Origin: Bacteroidota bacterium
GTDB lineage: Bacteria; Bacteroidota; Ignavibacteria; OLB7
NCBI GenBank assembly: GCA_018266795.1
Contig: JAFDZV010000012.1
Coordinates: forward strand, 208,687 to 272,686
Direction of reading: 5' to 3'
DNA length: 64,000 bases
Below the pieces are notes generated by a model. It did no database searches. It saw nothing but the letters and a program-made list of their open reading frames with translations, and was not told the DNA's origin. The position numbers and the translations under genes were made by a program. Positions 34,423 through 43,700 of this stretch are shown here, in pieces (within the stretch, counting starts at the first letter, position 1; each line of letters opens with the position of its first letter).

Positions 34423-34956
34423 TTATTCTGGATAAGTTCTTAGCAAAAGGCATTTTTCATGCTCATCAAAGCCAACGATCTCACAATGCATAGTATTGCC
34501 CTCCTGCAAGAAATCGTGTACATCTCGACCTGCATTAACTATTTTTCCCAAAAAGCGAATTTTATCGATAGCTACATATAACGCACCGCCATGCCAAACC
34601 GGATTTCGAACAACAACATCATCACCATCGCGAGTTAGACTTCTCATGATGGCCCAGTCCTCGTTGATTGAGAAGGCGGCATCTTGCATGCTCAGCCAGA
34701 TCCGCTTCTCCTCATCACGATGACCGACCACCACCAACTTCAATGAGGAACCGACCGCAAACTGACTCGGAATACTTAGGGAGCGGTTCCTATTCAACCC
34801 GAGAACATCGACAAAGCCAACGCACGAATGACCTATGTCGACAAATACTCCGAAGTCGTACGATGCGACAACAATGCCATGAATGGAATCACCCACTGCA
34901 AAGCACCTCTTGCAGTTCTCCCATTCGGATCCACCTTCGTTGACACTTTCACCCAC
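34423..34956 (-). CDS. S1-like RNA-binding domain protein
   Basis: A 177-residue stand-alone protein. Residues 22-90 match an S1 OB-fold repeat: GDSIHGIVVASYDFGVFVDIG, then VGFVDVLGLNR, then GSSLKLVVVGHRDEEKRIWLSM. Residues 95-175 may be a second, diverged OB fold (NTMHCEIVGFDEHEKCLLLRTY). The gene is clearly richer in A and T than its neighbours, suggesting recent acquisition. It lies between a broken gene copy and a T9SS protein, in a zone with insertion sequences. The start shown is a GTG. A defence or immunity role is possible from context but unproven. Confidence 0.65.
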   Translation of the reverse strand: MGESVNEGGSEWENCKRCFAVGDSIHGIVVASYDFGVFVDIGHSCVGFVDVLGLNRNRSLSIPSQFAVGSSLKLVVVGHRDEEKRIWLSMQDAAFSINEDWAIMRSLTRDGDDVVVRNPVWHGGALYVAIDKIRFLGKIVNAGRDVHDFLQEGNTMHCEIVGFDEHEKCLLLRTYPE

Positions 34957-35069
34957 TTTTCATTCCCTACAAGTGATATTAGATCATTCGGACATGGGCA
35001 GTATCAACGAAAAAGTTGCGGCCGTCATCAAGAGACGTAGCTTTCTGTTTCCCAAAATCAATTACACTC

Positions 35070-36398
35070 TCAATGCTCCACCCGCACCGTGTGCGTGACC
35101 TGACGGCTTCCCGCCCGCACGCGCAGGAGATACACGCCGGAGGGGAGCGCTCGCGTATCCAGCACCGCCTGGTGTTCACCGGCCTCTTCTGCTGCATGTT
35201 CCACGCTGAGAATCTCCTCCCCCAGGCTGTTAACAAGCGCCAGCCGCACAGCACCGGCAGCGCTCATGGTGTAGTGTGCAACGATCTGGTCGCGCGCGGG
35301 GTCCGGGTAGGCGGTGAGCGCAGCAGCACAGGCAGTTGTAGTGGGAGAAGCTTCGACGGCGGAGACGGTTGGGACGGTCCAGATGCGGACGGTTTGATCG
35401 AGGCTGCTTGACATGATGTGTGTCCCATCTGGACTGAAGACCAGACTGTATCCTTGTTGCTCATTTGCTCCCAGTTCCCGAATCAGGCTACCATTCGCTG
35501 CATTCCACACTCGTACCTGCTTGAGTCCGGACAGTGTTGCGATATACCGGCCGTCCGGGCTGATGTCAGCGTCATCAGTTTGTAGCTGGTCCGAAATTTT
35601 CACTATCGTGTCGTGAGTGCTTCCATCAAGTAGCGTGGGCGATGCAAATGCAAAGAGGATACGTTTATCGTCGCTGCTGAAGCGTGCGCTTCGTGCCGAG
35701 CCACCATCTGGAGCCATGGCAAACGTATCGAGTATCGCAGAGGTCTTCGTATCGATCAGTACGTATGGTTTAGAGGGCTCTCCAACAAGCAATCGATCCC
35801 CCGTTCTCGTCAAACGCATTCTCGATGTGACAAACCCGGGTTTGAACGTTCCAAGCGTACGCAGTAGCAATCCCGATTCGGGGTTTGCAACTGAGATAAC
35901 ATTATCAACACCAAGAAGCACCAAAGTATGACCGTCACCGCTCATGATCCCGTAGCGCGCCTCCGCTATCCAGACCTGGCGCCCTTCTCGCCAGTTCCAT
36001 TTCAACACCGAATCATTTGTATTCCCTGGGGCTACCTTTGATATCAGGAGATGATCACCGTCGGGTGTGAACTGGGCGAACGGAGCCTTGCCGCCATTCC
36101 CAACAGAATATGCCGCCACCTGTGTTTTTGTCGACAGATCCCATACCCGCACCGCCGAGTCCCCGCCACCAGTCACGATGTGGCTCCCATCGGGACTGTA
36201 GTGCGCGTACAGCAACTTGCCTGGCGTATTAATAATTACGGCAGAATCTTCCGCTATTCGTAGCTGTGCGAAGGCTGGCGTTGTCGTAACACTTAGAACG
36301 ATAGCGACAAAGAGCCCAAGCGCCTTTACAAAACTTGACCGGCAAGCTTTGTCGAGCAGTCTACAAGAGAGGAACTGCATGAAAGAATGATGAATCAT
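35070..36398 (-). CDS. WD40-repeat protein with T9SS sorting domain
   Basis: A 442-residue exported protein. A hydrophobic export segment at about residues 24-45 ends in AFAQ. Residues 55-350 are WD40-type propeller blades, such as YAHYSPDGSHIVTGGGDSAV with RVWD, DGRYIATLSGLKQVRVWNA and FSPDGTHIMSSSLDQTVRIW. The last 80 residues are a T9SS type A sorting domain (LTAYPDPARDQIVAHY, LPSGVYLLRVRAG, ending THTVRVEH). It is probably a surface-exposed binding scaffold. It follows the glycine-rich protein gene by 33 bases. Confidence 0.85.
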   Translation of the reverse strand: MIHHSFMQFLSCRLLDKACRSSFVKALGLFVAIVLSVTTTPAFAQLRIAEDSAVIINTPGKLLYAHYSPDGSHIVTGGGDSAVRVWDLSTKTQVAAYSVGNGGKAPFAQFTPDGDHLLISKVAPGNTNDSVLKWNWREGRQVWIAEARYGIMSGDGHTLVLLGVDNVISVANPESGLLLRTLGTFKPGFVTSRMRLTRTGDRLLVGEPSKPYVLIDTKTSAILDTFAMAPDGGSARSARFSSDDKRILFAFASPTLLDGSTHDTIVKISDQLQTDDADISPDGRYIATLSGLKQVRVWNAANGSLIRELGANEQQGYSLVFSPDGTHIMSSSLDQTVRIWTVPTVSAVEASPTTTACAAALTAYPDPARDQIVAHYTMSAAGAVRLALVNSLGEEILSVEHAAEEAGEHQAVLDTRALPSGVYLLRVRAGSRQVTHTVRVEH

Positions 36399-36431
36399 CG
36401 CTTCCGAAAGGTATTTGTCGAGTTTGCAGGT

Positions 36432-37778
36432 TCAGCGCGGAATAGAACCACTCGTTAGTACAAGATTGGTTATGGTCGTGCCGTTTGCTCCATCAGCAGC
36501 TCCATACACCGTGTTCTTGCATGACGAAGGGACCACGGCCGGAAGATAGGTCTTTCCAGCCAACCCAGCAGCGGCCGAGACCGAAAGATTAGTCGGCGCA
36601 GAACTTCCACTAACCCAGACACACCCACCGCCGCCGCCACCGCCCGGCCCATGACAGTTGAGGTTATGTCGCGTATCGCTCCCCTTGCCACCATTGACCT
36701 TCACTTGAAGAGTGCTCGATATCGTACCAATATCGAGAAGAACAGTTCCACCAGCACCTCCACCACCGCCACCAAGAACGACTTCAGGAAATGTACTGCC
36801 GTCACCCACAGTATTATCGACTCCCGATGCACGAATTAGATAACTGTTGGGTTGGATTGCCGATGCCTGAATGACTATTATCCCACCTCCGTTTGCTCCG
36901 GAGGTATTCCGTTCCTGGTCCTCTCGACCGGCGCATCCGCCAGCTCCGCCAAGGAAAATCTTTCGACGATCAGTTGCATTCGAGTATTCCAGAGCAGCGC
37001 CACCGGCACCTCCGATATCGGAACCACCAGCACCAGAAGACTCTTTCCCACCGTTGCCACCAGCCCCTGCATTACTACCTCCGCCTCCACCACTTGTCCG
37101 TGAGTTTCCTCCACCTCCTCCATTTGCGAGTTTCCCGCGTCCTGCTCGGTACTGGTCAGAGAATTGGACTATCCCCTCGCCCTTGTAGTTGGAGGAATCC
37201 TCAGTCGGATAGAAGTACCAACCGATTGTCGCTGAACCGAATGTCGCTCCATCGTTCCGCTCCTCCCCCCTGAACCCCTTCCCCGAGACATCGATGTCCA
37301 CGTTCAGCGTTACCGTCCCACTTGCGATGAAGGCGAGCACGCCGCCGGTCTCGCCGTCCCATGGCTTCGCCGTCAACGTGCCGGTCACGGTCACGTCCGT
37401 GTACTGCGGTACCCGGATCACCTGCACCAGGCCGCTCACGTCGTACTCACGCGCAAGCTTGTTGTGCAACACCAGCGTGAAGCCGTTCACCTCATCCACG
37501 GTGGCCAGCTCGTAGTTGCCGGCATTGTTGTAGGCGGTGATATCGCCGAAGCCGGAGTGGTCCACCAGGTCGATGCTCGCCCCCTTCATCTGGATGATGA
37601 GCACCTTGTCTCCCGCGGCAAAGCCGAAGGGGTTGCGCACGGCAATCGAGGCGTTGCACTTGTCGATGAACGTTGCCGCCGTGTAGCGGTTGATGACGCC
37701 GCTGATGTTGGTCTGGGCGCGGGCCGCCATGCTCGCAAGAAGACAGAGCACGGCCAGGATGTATGAGGTTCTACGCAT
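36432..37778 (-). CDS. glycine-rich secreted protein, apparently lacking a sorting domain
   Basis: A 448-residue exported protein. The signal peptide MRRTSYILAVLCLLASMAARA is followed by TNISGVINRYTAATFIDKCN. Residues 50-200 are beta-rich (GDKVLIIQMKGASIDLVDHS, VTVTGTLTAKPWDGETGGVL). Residues 205-400 alternate Gly-rich loops (GGGGGNSRTSGGGGGSNAG) with short strands. Related proteins in this phylum are usually much longer and end in a T9SS or gliding-type C-terminal domain. This one stops at LVLTSGSIPR with no such domain, so it may be truncated or released. Broken copies of its 5' end lie on both sides. Confidence 0.75.
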   Translation of the reverse strand: MRRTSYILAVLCLLASMAARAQTNISGVINRYTAATFIDKCNASIAVRNPFGFAAGDKVLIIQMKGASIDLVDHSGFGDITAYNNAGNYELATVDEVNGFTLVLHNKLAREYDVSGLVQVIRVPQYTDVTVTGTLTAKPWDGETGGVLAFIASGTVTLNVDIDVSGKGFRGEERNDGATFGSATIGWYFYPTEDSSNYKGEGIVQFSDQYRAGRGKLANGGGGGNSRTSGGGGGSNAGAGGNGGKESSGAGGSDIGGAGGAALEYSNATDRRKIFLGGAGGCAGREDQERNTSGANGGGIIVIQASAIQPNSYLIRASGVDNTVGDGSTFPEVVLGGGGGGAGGTVLLDIGTISSTLQVKVNGGKGSDTRHNLNCHGPGGGGGGGCVWVSGSSAPTNLSVSAAAGLAGKTYLPAVVPSSCKNTVYGAADGANGTTITNLVLTSGSIPR

Positions 37779-37873
37779 GGTAGGCTTCTGTTATCGCTCG
37801 ATCTGGATGGGGGTTCGTTCCATTGCCGGCGCCGGACCGGTTGGTTCAGTATCTTGTCATGCAATTCGGAGCG

Positions 37874-38056
37874 TCACTCTCTCATCCACTGGCGGCAAAG
37901 CCGAAGGAGTTGCGCACCGCAATGGAGCCCGTTGCACTTGCCGACGAACGTTGCCGCCGTGTAGCGGTTGACAACGCCGCTGATGTTCGTCTGGGCATGT
38001 GCTGCCATGCTCGCGAGAAGGCAGAGCACAGCTAGGATGTATCGGTATCTACTCAT
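37874..38056 (-). pseudogene. second truncated and frameshifted 5' copy of the glycine-rich protein gene
   Basis: The frame opens MSRYRYILAVLCLLASMAAH then AQTNISGVVNRYTAATFVGKCN, like the intact gene. After KCN a small indel shifts the frame: the shifted reading gives SIAVRNSFGFAASG and a stop, matching SIAVRNPFGFAAG of the intact gene. The copy ends about 180 bases in. An IS5-type element is inserted 32 bases upstream of its start. Confidence 0.75.
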
Positions 38057-38088
38057 GGTCGGTTTCGGCCAAATGCGAGAAATGTTTA

Positions 38089-39042
38089 GAGCCTATCCCA
38101 GAACCCTGTTGGGTCGTGCTGTGGTCGATAGGCGATAAATGATCCGATAGACAATCAAGGCCGAAGCGAAATCAACGAGGCCGAGATAATTACACGCCTT
38201 CTTCTCGTAGCGTGTCATGATCTTTCGGAAGCGATTGTACCACGAGTGTGTCCGCTCAACAACCCAGCGACGAGCTGGATATGTCGGCTCAGACTTCGGA
38301 ACAACGATCTCGCCCTTGCGACGAGTGTGCGCAATGAACTCGAAGCCAGCAACGGTGCGATCACAGTCAGGATAATCATAGCCCTTGTCAAGACACACGT
38401 TCTGAGGATACTCCTCGGTTGGCTTGGGGCGATCGACAACAATTGCTTCGAGGGTCGGCTTCAACATCCGCATGTCGGGCCGATTGGCACCATCGAGTTC
38501 AAGTGCGAGCGGGGCTCCTCGTTCATCGACCAGTGGATGACGTTTAGAGCCACTTTTGCCGCGATCGGTGGGGTTTGGGCCACATGCATCGCCGCCCAGG
38601 GGCGCTTTGAGCATCGTGCCATCGGCTGAGAGCCACTCCCAGCCAATGCCAACGAGTTCGTCGTAGCGCTCCAGCAGGATGGCCCAGCACTGATCGAACA
38701 CACCGAGGGTAACCCAGAGTTGAAAGTAGCGATGCACCGAGGAGCCTGAGCCGTATTCACGTGGCACGGCTTTCCATTGACAGCCGGTTCGCATCACGTA
38801 GAGAATGCCATTGAGGACACGTCGGAAACAGAGTTGCGGCTGACCTGCGGTGCCGGCTGGCCTACGCGCTGGGAGTAACGGCTCGATGACTACCCACAAA
38901 TCGTCAGGAACGTGCCATATTGTGGGTAGGGCGATCTTGTCTTGCATAGCTGATTACCGCGAATAATCAGTTCCATACACGCACAAGCTCTCGCCCTGTT
39001 CTATTTTTCAAACAACCGTCCTACACATTCTGGGATAGGCTC
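38089..39042 (-). mobile_element. intact IS5-family insertion sequence, 954 bp
   Basis: Perfect 15-bp terminal inverted repeats GAGCCTATCCCAGAA are at 38089-38103 and (reverse) 39028-39042. A TTA target duplication lies directly outside both ends (38086-38088 and 39043-39045). One uninterrupted transposase frame is inside. The element looks recent and potentially active. The 3-bp TTA duplication fits the IS427 subgroup of IS5. Confidence 0.92.
38093..38947 (-). CDS. IS5-family transposase
   Basis: A 284-residue DDE transposase. The N-terminal helix-turn-helix part has DDLWVVIEPLLPARRP and FRRVLNGILYVMRTGCQWKA. The catalytic triad is readable: Asp in WLSADGTMLKAPLGG near residue 110, Asp in VCLDKGYDYPDC near 190 and Glu in RRWVVERTHSWYNRFRKI near 230. 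The stop codon lies inside the left terminal inverted repeat. The frame is intact. Confidence 0.93.
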   Translation of the reverse strand: MQDKIALPTIWHVPDDLWVVIEPLLPARRPAGTAGQPQLCFRRVLNGILYVMRTGCQWKAVPREYGSGSSVHRYFQLWVTLGVFDQCWAILLERYDELVGIGWEWLSADGTMLKAPLGGDACGPNPTDRGKSGSKRHPLVDERGAPLALELDGANRPDMRMLKPTLEAIVVDRPKPTEEYPQNVCLDKGYDYPDCDRTVAGFEFIAHTRRKGEIVVPKSEPTYPARRWVVERTHSWYNRFRKIMTRYEKKACNYLGLVDFASALIVYRIIYRLSTTARPNRVLG

Positions 39043-39131
39043 TTAATCGATTGGGCTGAATCAGTCTCGGCTACTGTTGCAGACTTCGACGCGCTCGGTC
39101 AAATTTTGTAGAGTACACATCCGACGTTTTT

Positions 39132-39752
39132 TTACAATGGATATCGGACAACGATCGTTGCTCCAACATTTGCAGCACGAAGAATGTCAATGAAATATCG
39201 AACGATCCCTTCATCAAGAGATCGTCCATTTTGCCAAATCCGAGCAACTGCTTCGGCAATTGCATTACATGATGCCGAGTCAACAACTTTATATTCGCAG
39301 CCTCGATCAGGATCATTAAATAAATCAAAATATAGTAAATCCTCGCTCTCGATTATTGGATTAAAATATTCGGCACATCGATGTCGCAATTCAAATACAA
39401 GATCTGCTTGTAAATGCAAATATGGCCGATAGAACCAGATATCCCGACCGAACGTCGCGAAACGCGCATGCATAACATATTCCTGGAGAAGGGTATAACA
39501 ATTATCATTTTCAAATGCCTGTATGTATTCAAGATTGGCGCCAACTACGATATCTTCAAAAGAACGATCTTCTATAAGAGAATAGTACAAAAGTCGATCG
39601 ACGTGATCAGCACCTCTCAGCTTATATTCACTAAGCATATTGAACGCGAGATTGAGCGCAGCACTTCTATCTTGCCTCAAACTCGTCACAGCGTACTCCA
39701 CATCCACACTTTTAAATGCGTTGAATCCAAATGCGCTATACAGTCCAGACAT
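39132..39752 (-). CDS. hypothetical protein, candidate Rhs immunity protein
   Basis: A 206-residue, largely helical, acidic cytosolic protein with no family that I recognise. It opens MSGLYSAFGFNAFKSVDVEY and contains ALNLAFNMLSEYKLRG and LLYFDLFNDPDRGCEYKVVD. The gene is strongly AT-rich compared with its surroundings and sits between two IS elements on the minus strand. Removing the right-hand IS would place it about 170 bases downstream of the AT-rich toxin tip of the Rhs gene, the usual position of an immunity gene. The role is inferred from that position only. Confidence 0.55.
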   Translation of the reverse strand: MSGLYSAFGFNAFKSVDVEYAVTSLRQDRSAALNLAFNMLSEYKLRGADHVDRLLYYSLIEDRSFEDIVVGANLEYIQAFENDNCYTLLQEYVMHARFATFGRDIWFYRPYLHLQADLVFELRHRCAEYFNPIIESEDLLYFDLFNDPDRGCEYKVVDSASCNAIAEAVARIWQNGRSLDEGIVRYFIDILRAANVGATIVVRYPL

Positions 39753-39847
39753 TGCCTCACCTTCTTCGTTTATTCTAATTGCGCGTGCTTACCGACCATT
39801 CACAACGGCTACACCATTGAGCGTTTACGCAAGTTATGTCAACCTTA

Positions 39848-40726
39848 GAGCTCCTAACAAAAGGCTAGTGAAGATGAGCGAGGTTGATCTCGATGCTTCC
39901 GAGCATCAAGAATGGCTCGTACATCTCCCCTTTGACATCATCGCGGATGCGCAGGCATCGGAACTTGTTCAGCAACGCCATAGCATGCTCGACAACCCAT
40001 CGCCAGACACCAAGACCACTACCATGCACTCGTGGTTGTCCTCTGGTTGCTGCTTGCCAAGCAACGGTGTGATCTGCTGGTTGCTCAACCACTGACCGAA
40101 GGTCGTTGAGCCATACGCTCGATCACCAAGCAGGCGCTTCGGTTTGCGATAGCGTTGCGATCGCCTTTGACGCACCCGTGGCCGCTTGGCCACCAGATGC
40201 TTGGCCTGACTGATGTCATGCTGATTGGCACCGCTGAGCTCAACGTTCAGCACGACACCGTTGCCGTCGGTCAGAACATGGCGCTTACTGCCGCGTTTGG
40301 CACGATCGGTCGGGTTCGGGCCGGTGTGCTCGCCGCGATGCATCGCCCGCACGGAACTGGAGTCGATCACAGCACGCTCCCAGTTGAGCAGCCCGGCTTG
40401 TTCAAGCTTTGTCAACAGCACCGGATGGCGTTGGCGCCAGACACCGACGTGATTCCACTCCTTCAGGCGTCGCCAGCAGGTCATGCCACTGCCGGCACCC
40501 AGTTCCTGGGGAAGATCTTCCCAGGGAATGTCTGTTCTCAGGACAAACATGATGCCAGTCAGCACCTTCGATCGTCAATGCGGGAACGACCTCCGCATTT
40601 GCTTGGGCGATACTTCGGCAGCAATGGCTCAATCAGAGCCCACAACTCATCAGGCACGAGCGCTTTCATACCTACCTCCGTTGAGGTAGAACGGATCGAC
40701 TCGTTTTCCGGTTTTGTTAGGAACTC
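39848..40726 (-). mobile_element. degenerate IS5-type insertion sequence, 879 bp
   Basis: Inverted repeats GAGCTCCTAACAAAA (39848-39862) and, reversed, GAGTTCCTAACAAAA (40712-40726) differ at one base. A TTA target duplication flanks the element (39845-39847 and 40727-40729), the same target as the neighbouring IS. The transposase inside is split over three frames. It lies between the Rhs toxin gene and the AT-rich orphan gene. Confidence 0.88.
39865..40669 (-). pseudogene. frameshifted IS5-type transposase
   Basis: Three frames together make one transposase. The first (start 40669) reads MKALVPDELWALIEPLLPKY and on to SRIDDRRC, then stops. The second continues VLTGIMFVLRTDIPWEDLPQ through Asp in RAVIDSSSVRA and Asp in LLGDRAYGS. 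The third carries the Glu in WRWVVEHAMALLNKFR and ends at 39865. The first junction (about 40565) could be a programmed -1 shift, known in some IS5 members. The second (about 40040) looks like a true indel. Confidence 0.8.
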
Positions 40727-40773
40727 TTAGAAGCATACCAGCTAGAATATACATACAGTTGTCACGATGAGTC

Positions 40774-43700
40774 CTATTTACCCCCGCCTTGACCACTAGC
40801 ACCACCGACCTGTCTTTGAGCCTGGCGGATTTCATTTCCCAACCTCTGAGTAGTATGCTGAACCTCATCGTAGAATCCATCAAGCAAATGCAAAGAATTG
40901 CCACTTGCTTCAAGCCTATCGAACAACTGCCGCAACCGCGGCCCAAAGACAGGGTTATCAGCAACTGCTTTCCATGCGGCCCGGTCGGTGACTAAAACGC
41001 CAACCACGTGATCACGTTCATTCCTAATCAGGCCATTTTTTATCGCTTGTTCGATCCCCTTTGATAAGCCTTCGAACAAGGAGGCCGGATTTGCTTTTGG
41101 GTTGAGCGTTTTAACTTCAAAATTCAAAACCCAGCCGCTCACAAGCGTAGTCGACGGGAATTCCCTCATATGAGCCTTTTCATCACCATCGGCATCTGAT
41201 ACTCTCAGCCCCCAATGGTGAGTAAACTGCCCGTCAGCAATTTTAATTTTTACCGCGGGCACTGCAACAGCCACGTCGACCTGCCCGCCTATAATCGGCC
41301 ACTCAGCCTCTCCTCCGCCTTCATTGGTTGCAAGCCCACCCCGATACACCATATTTCCATAAAATGGCACCAAAGTTAGCTTTTTACCAATAGTATTTTG
41401 ATATCTATTTTTAATAATTTTTAAAAACGTTGCTTCACCTACGGTCCCAAGGATTTTTCCATCTGCGAATTTTGCTACCCCTCGTGCCCAATTGTACAGA
41501 TGCAAGTTTGATGTATTATTAGCGAAGAAAAACGCTCTGAAAATATCTGGATCAAAACGATAGATGGCGGCAGCAATTAATCCAGGCGGCAATTTTGGAC
41601 CGGCCCCCAAATCATCTACCATTGCAACCGGCGAATTTACAGCATAACTAAATGGTGATTGATTCGGATACCCCGCCGTCAACGGATCCACACTCAGGAA
41701 GCGCCCAACGCGCGGATCGTACGTACGGAAGCCGTAGTCATAGCTGTTACCCTCACCACCCGTCACCGCCGTCCCGTTGTTCCAGTCGTTGTCCATCTCC
41801 TTCCCGTTGTAGCCGTACCGGCCACCCGCGATGTTCATCTCGCGGCCCGGCTGCGCCATGCCGAACGGATAGTAGTTGGTGTAGCCACGCAGGTCCACCT
41901 TGTAGGGCGCCGTGCCGGCCGTGTTTTGGCTCAGCTTCACGTCGCTGAAGCGCACGCGCACGTTCCCAAGGTGATCGTTCAGCTCGTACTCCTTGTTCCC
42001 AAGGTCGCGCGTGAAGAGCGTTGCCGTGCCATGGTTGCTCATGTCGCGCGGCGTGTTCGGGTACAGCGTGGCAACACGGCCGTCGCTCTCCAGGCCGTAC
42101 ACGTACTGCTCCGCGAGCACCGCCGGGCAGCCGGGCTGCGGGTCCTTCGGCTGCTCGCACTCGCAGGCGTCGCCGATGCCGTCGTGGTTATCGTCATTCT
42201 GGTCAGGGTTCGGCGTCCACGGGCAGTTGTCCTCGTTGTTCGGTACGCCGTCGCCATCGATGTCGGTATCGCAGCCGTCGGGAATGCCGTCGTGGTCCAG
42301 GTCGCCGCCGCCCGTGCCGGGGGTGTCCGGGCAGGGATCCACGCCGTCCGGGATGCCGTCGGAGTCGTGGTCGCCGGAGCAGTTGTTCAAGGGATCGTAC
42401 GGGCAGGGATCGGAGAGGTCCGGAATGCCGTCGCCGTCACGGTCGAACTCCAGCACGTCCGGCGTGCCGTCGCCGTCGGTATCGCGCTGGTCCGGGTTGA
42501 AGACCGTTGGCGCATTGTCCGTGGCATCAGGGATGCCGTCGTGGTCCGTGTCCTGAGCGCCCGCCGGGTCCACGCAGCCCGGGCCGTTCTGCGGGCCGGT
42601 GAAGTCCTGCGGGTCCGCGCACGCCTTGGTGTAGATGGCGATCACCTTCCCGCCGGCCTCGCGCACGTAGTAGGTGGTGGTGCCGTCCGCGGCAACCTTC
42701 TTCACCCTGTTCCCCTGGGCATCGTAGCCGAAGAGCATGCGCGATGTGCCGAACAGCTTCTGCACCTGCTCCACCTTGTCCTGCGGGGTCCAGGAGATCT
42801 TCGTGATCCGCTCGTTCAGGTCGAACGCCAGGCGGCCGGCGCCGTCGTAGCCGTAGTTGGGGCCGGGCGCTATCGGCGCGCGGTTCTCGTAGTCGCGGTC
42901 CGTACCGGCCGTGGGGCCAACGATGTCGTTCACCTGGGTCAGGCGGTTGGTGCCGGCTGCATAGCTGTAGGCCATGTTGTCCATGTTCTGGAAGCCGCCG
43001 GCATTCACGCCATGCCGCACCAGGTTCTGGATGTTGCCGTTGGCATCGTACTGGTAGGTGCTGCCGTAGTCGCCGCTCACGGCCCACGTGCCGCTGTTGG
43101 AGCCGGTGACCGTGAAGTCCTTGAAGGTGCTTTCGGTGAGCCGGTTCAGCAGGTCGTAGTGATAGGTCTCTCCGGTCTCGCGCTCGTAGTAGCGCGCGGG
43201 CCCCGGACCCGCCGGCGGCGGGATGGTGTTGCTGCTCCAGCCGGCGATGTTGCCGTTGTACAGATCCAGCCGGTTGCCGCCGGCGTCCGCCGCCACCAGG
43301 TTGTCCGCACGCATCGCATACTGCCCGGTCACGGCCTTGGAGTTGAACGGCGAGTTGCCCGTTCCCACCTTCTTGCGGAGATAGTCGCCCTGGTAGTAGT
43401 GCAATGCCATGCCGAATGCATCGGTGCCGTAGTTCGGGTGCGCGCCGGTGCCCCGCGCGTCGGAGCCGGGATCGTTCAGGACACTGAGCGAGGGATGGTT
43501 GATCCCCTTCAGCCACCCGTGAATCGTGTAGGTATAGTCCACCCCCTGCAGCGAGTCCTCGCCGTACTCCGCGCGGCGCAGTGGGCCGTGCGCGAAGTAG
43601 CCGTAGGCGGCGTCGCGATCCCAGATGGCGCCGTCGCGCGAGCTCTCCACGCGGATCAGACGGTTGTCCGCATCGTACGTGTAGCGCTGCAGGAGCTGGT

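Noticed and set aside
39071..39328. 85-codon minus-strand frame beside the intact IS
   Set aside because: It overlaps the better-supported 206-codon frame in another phase and has no start signal.
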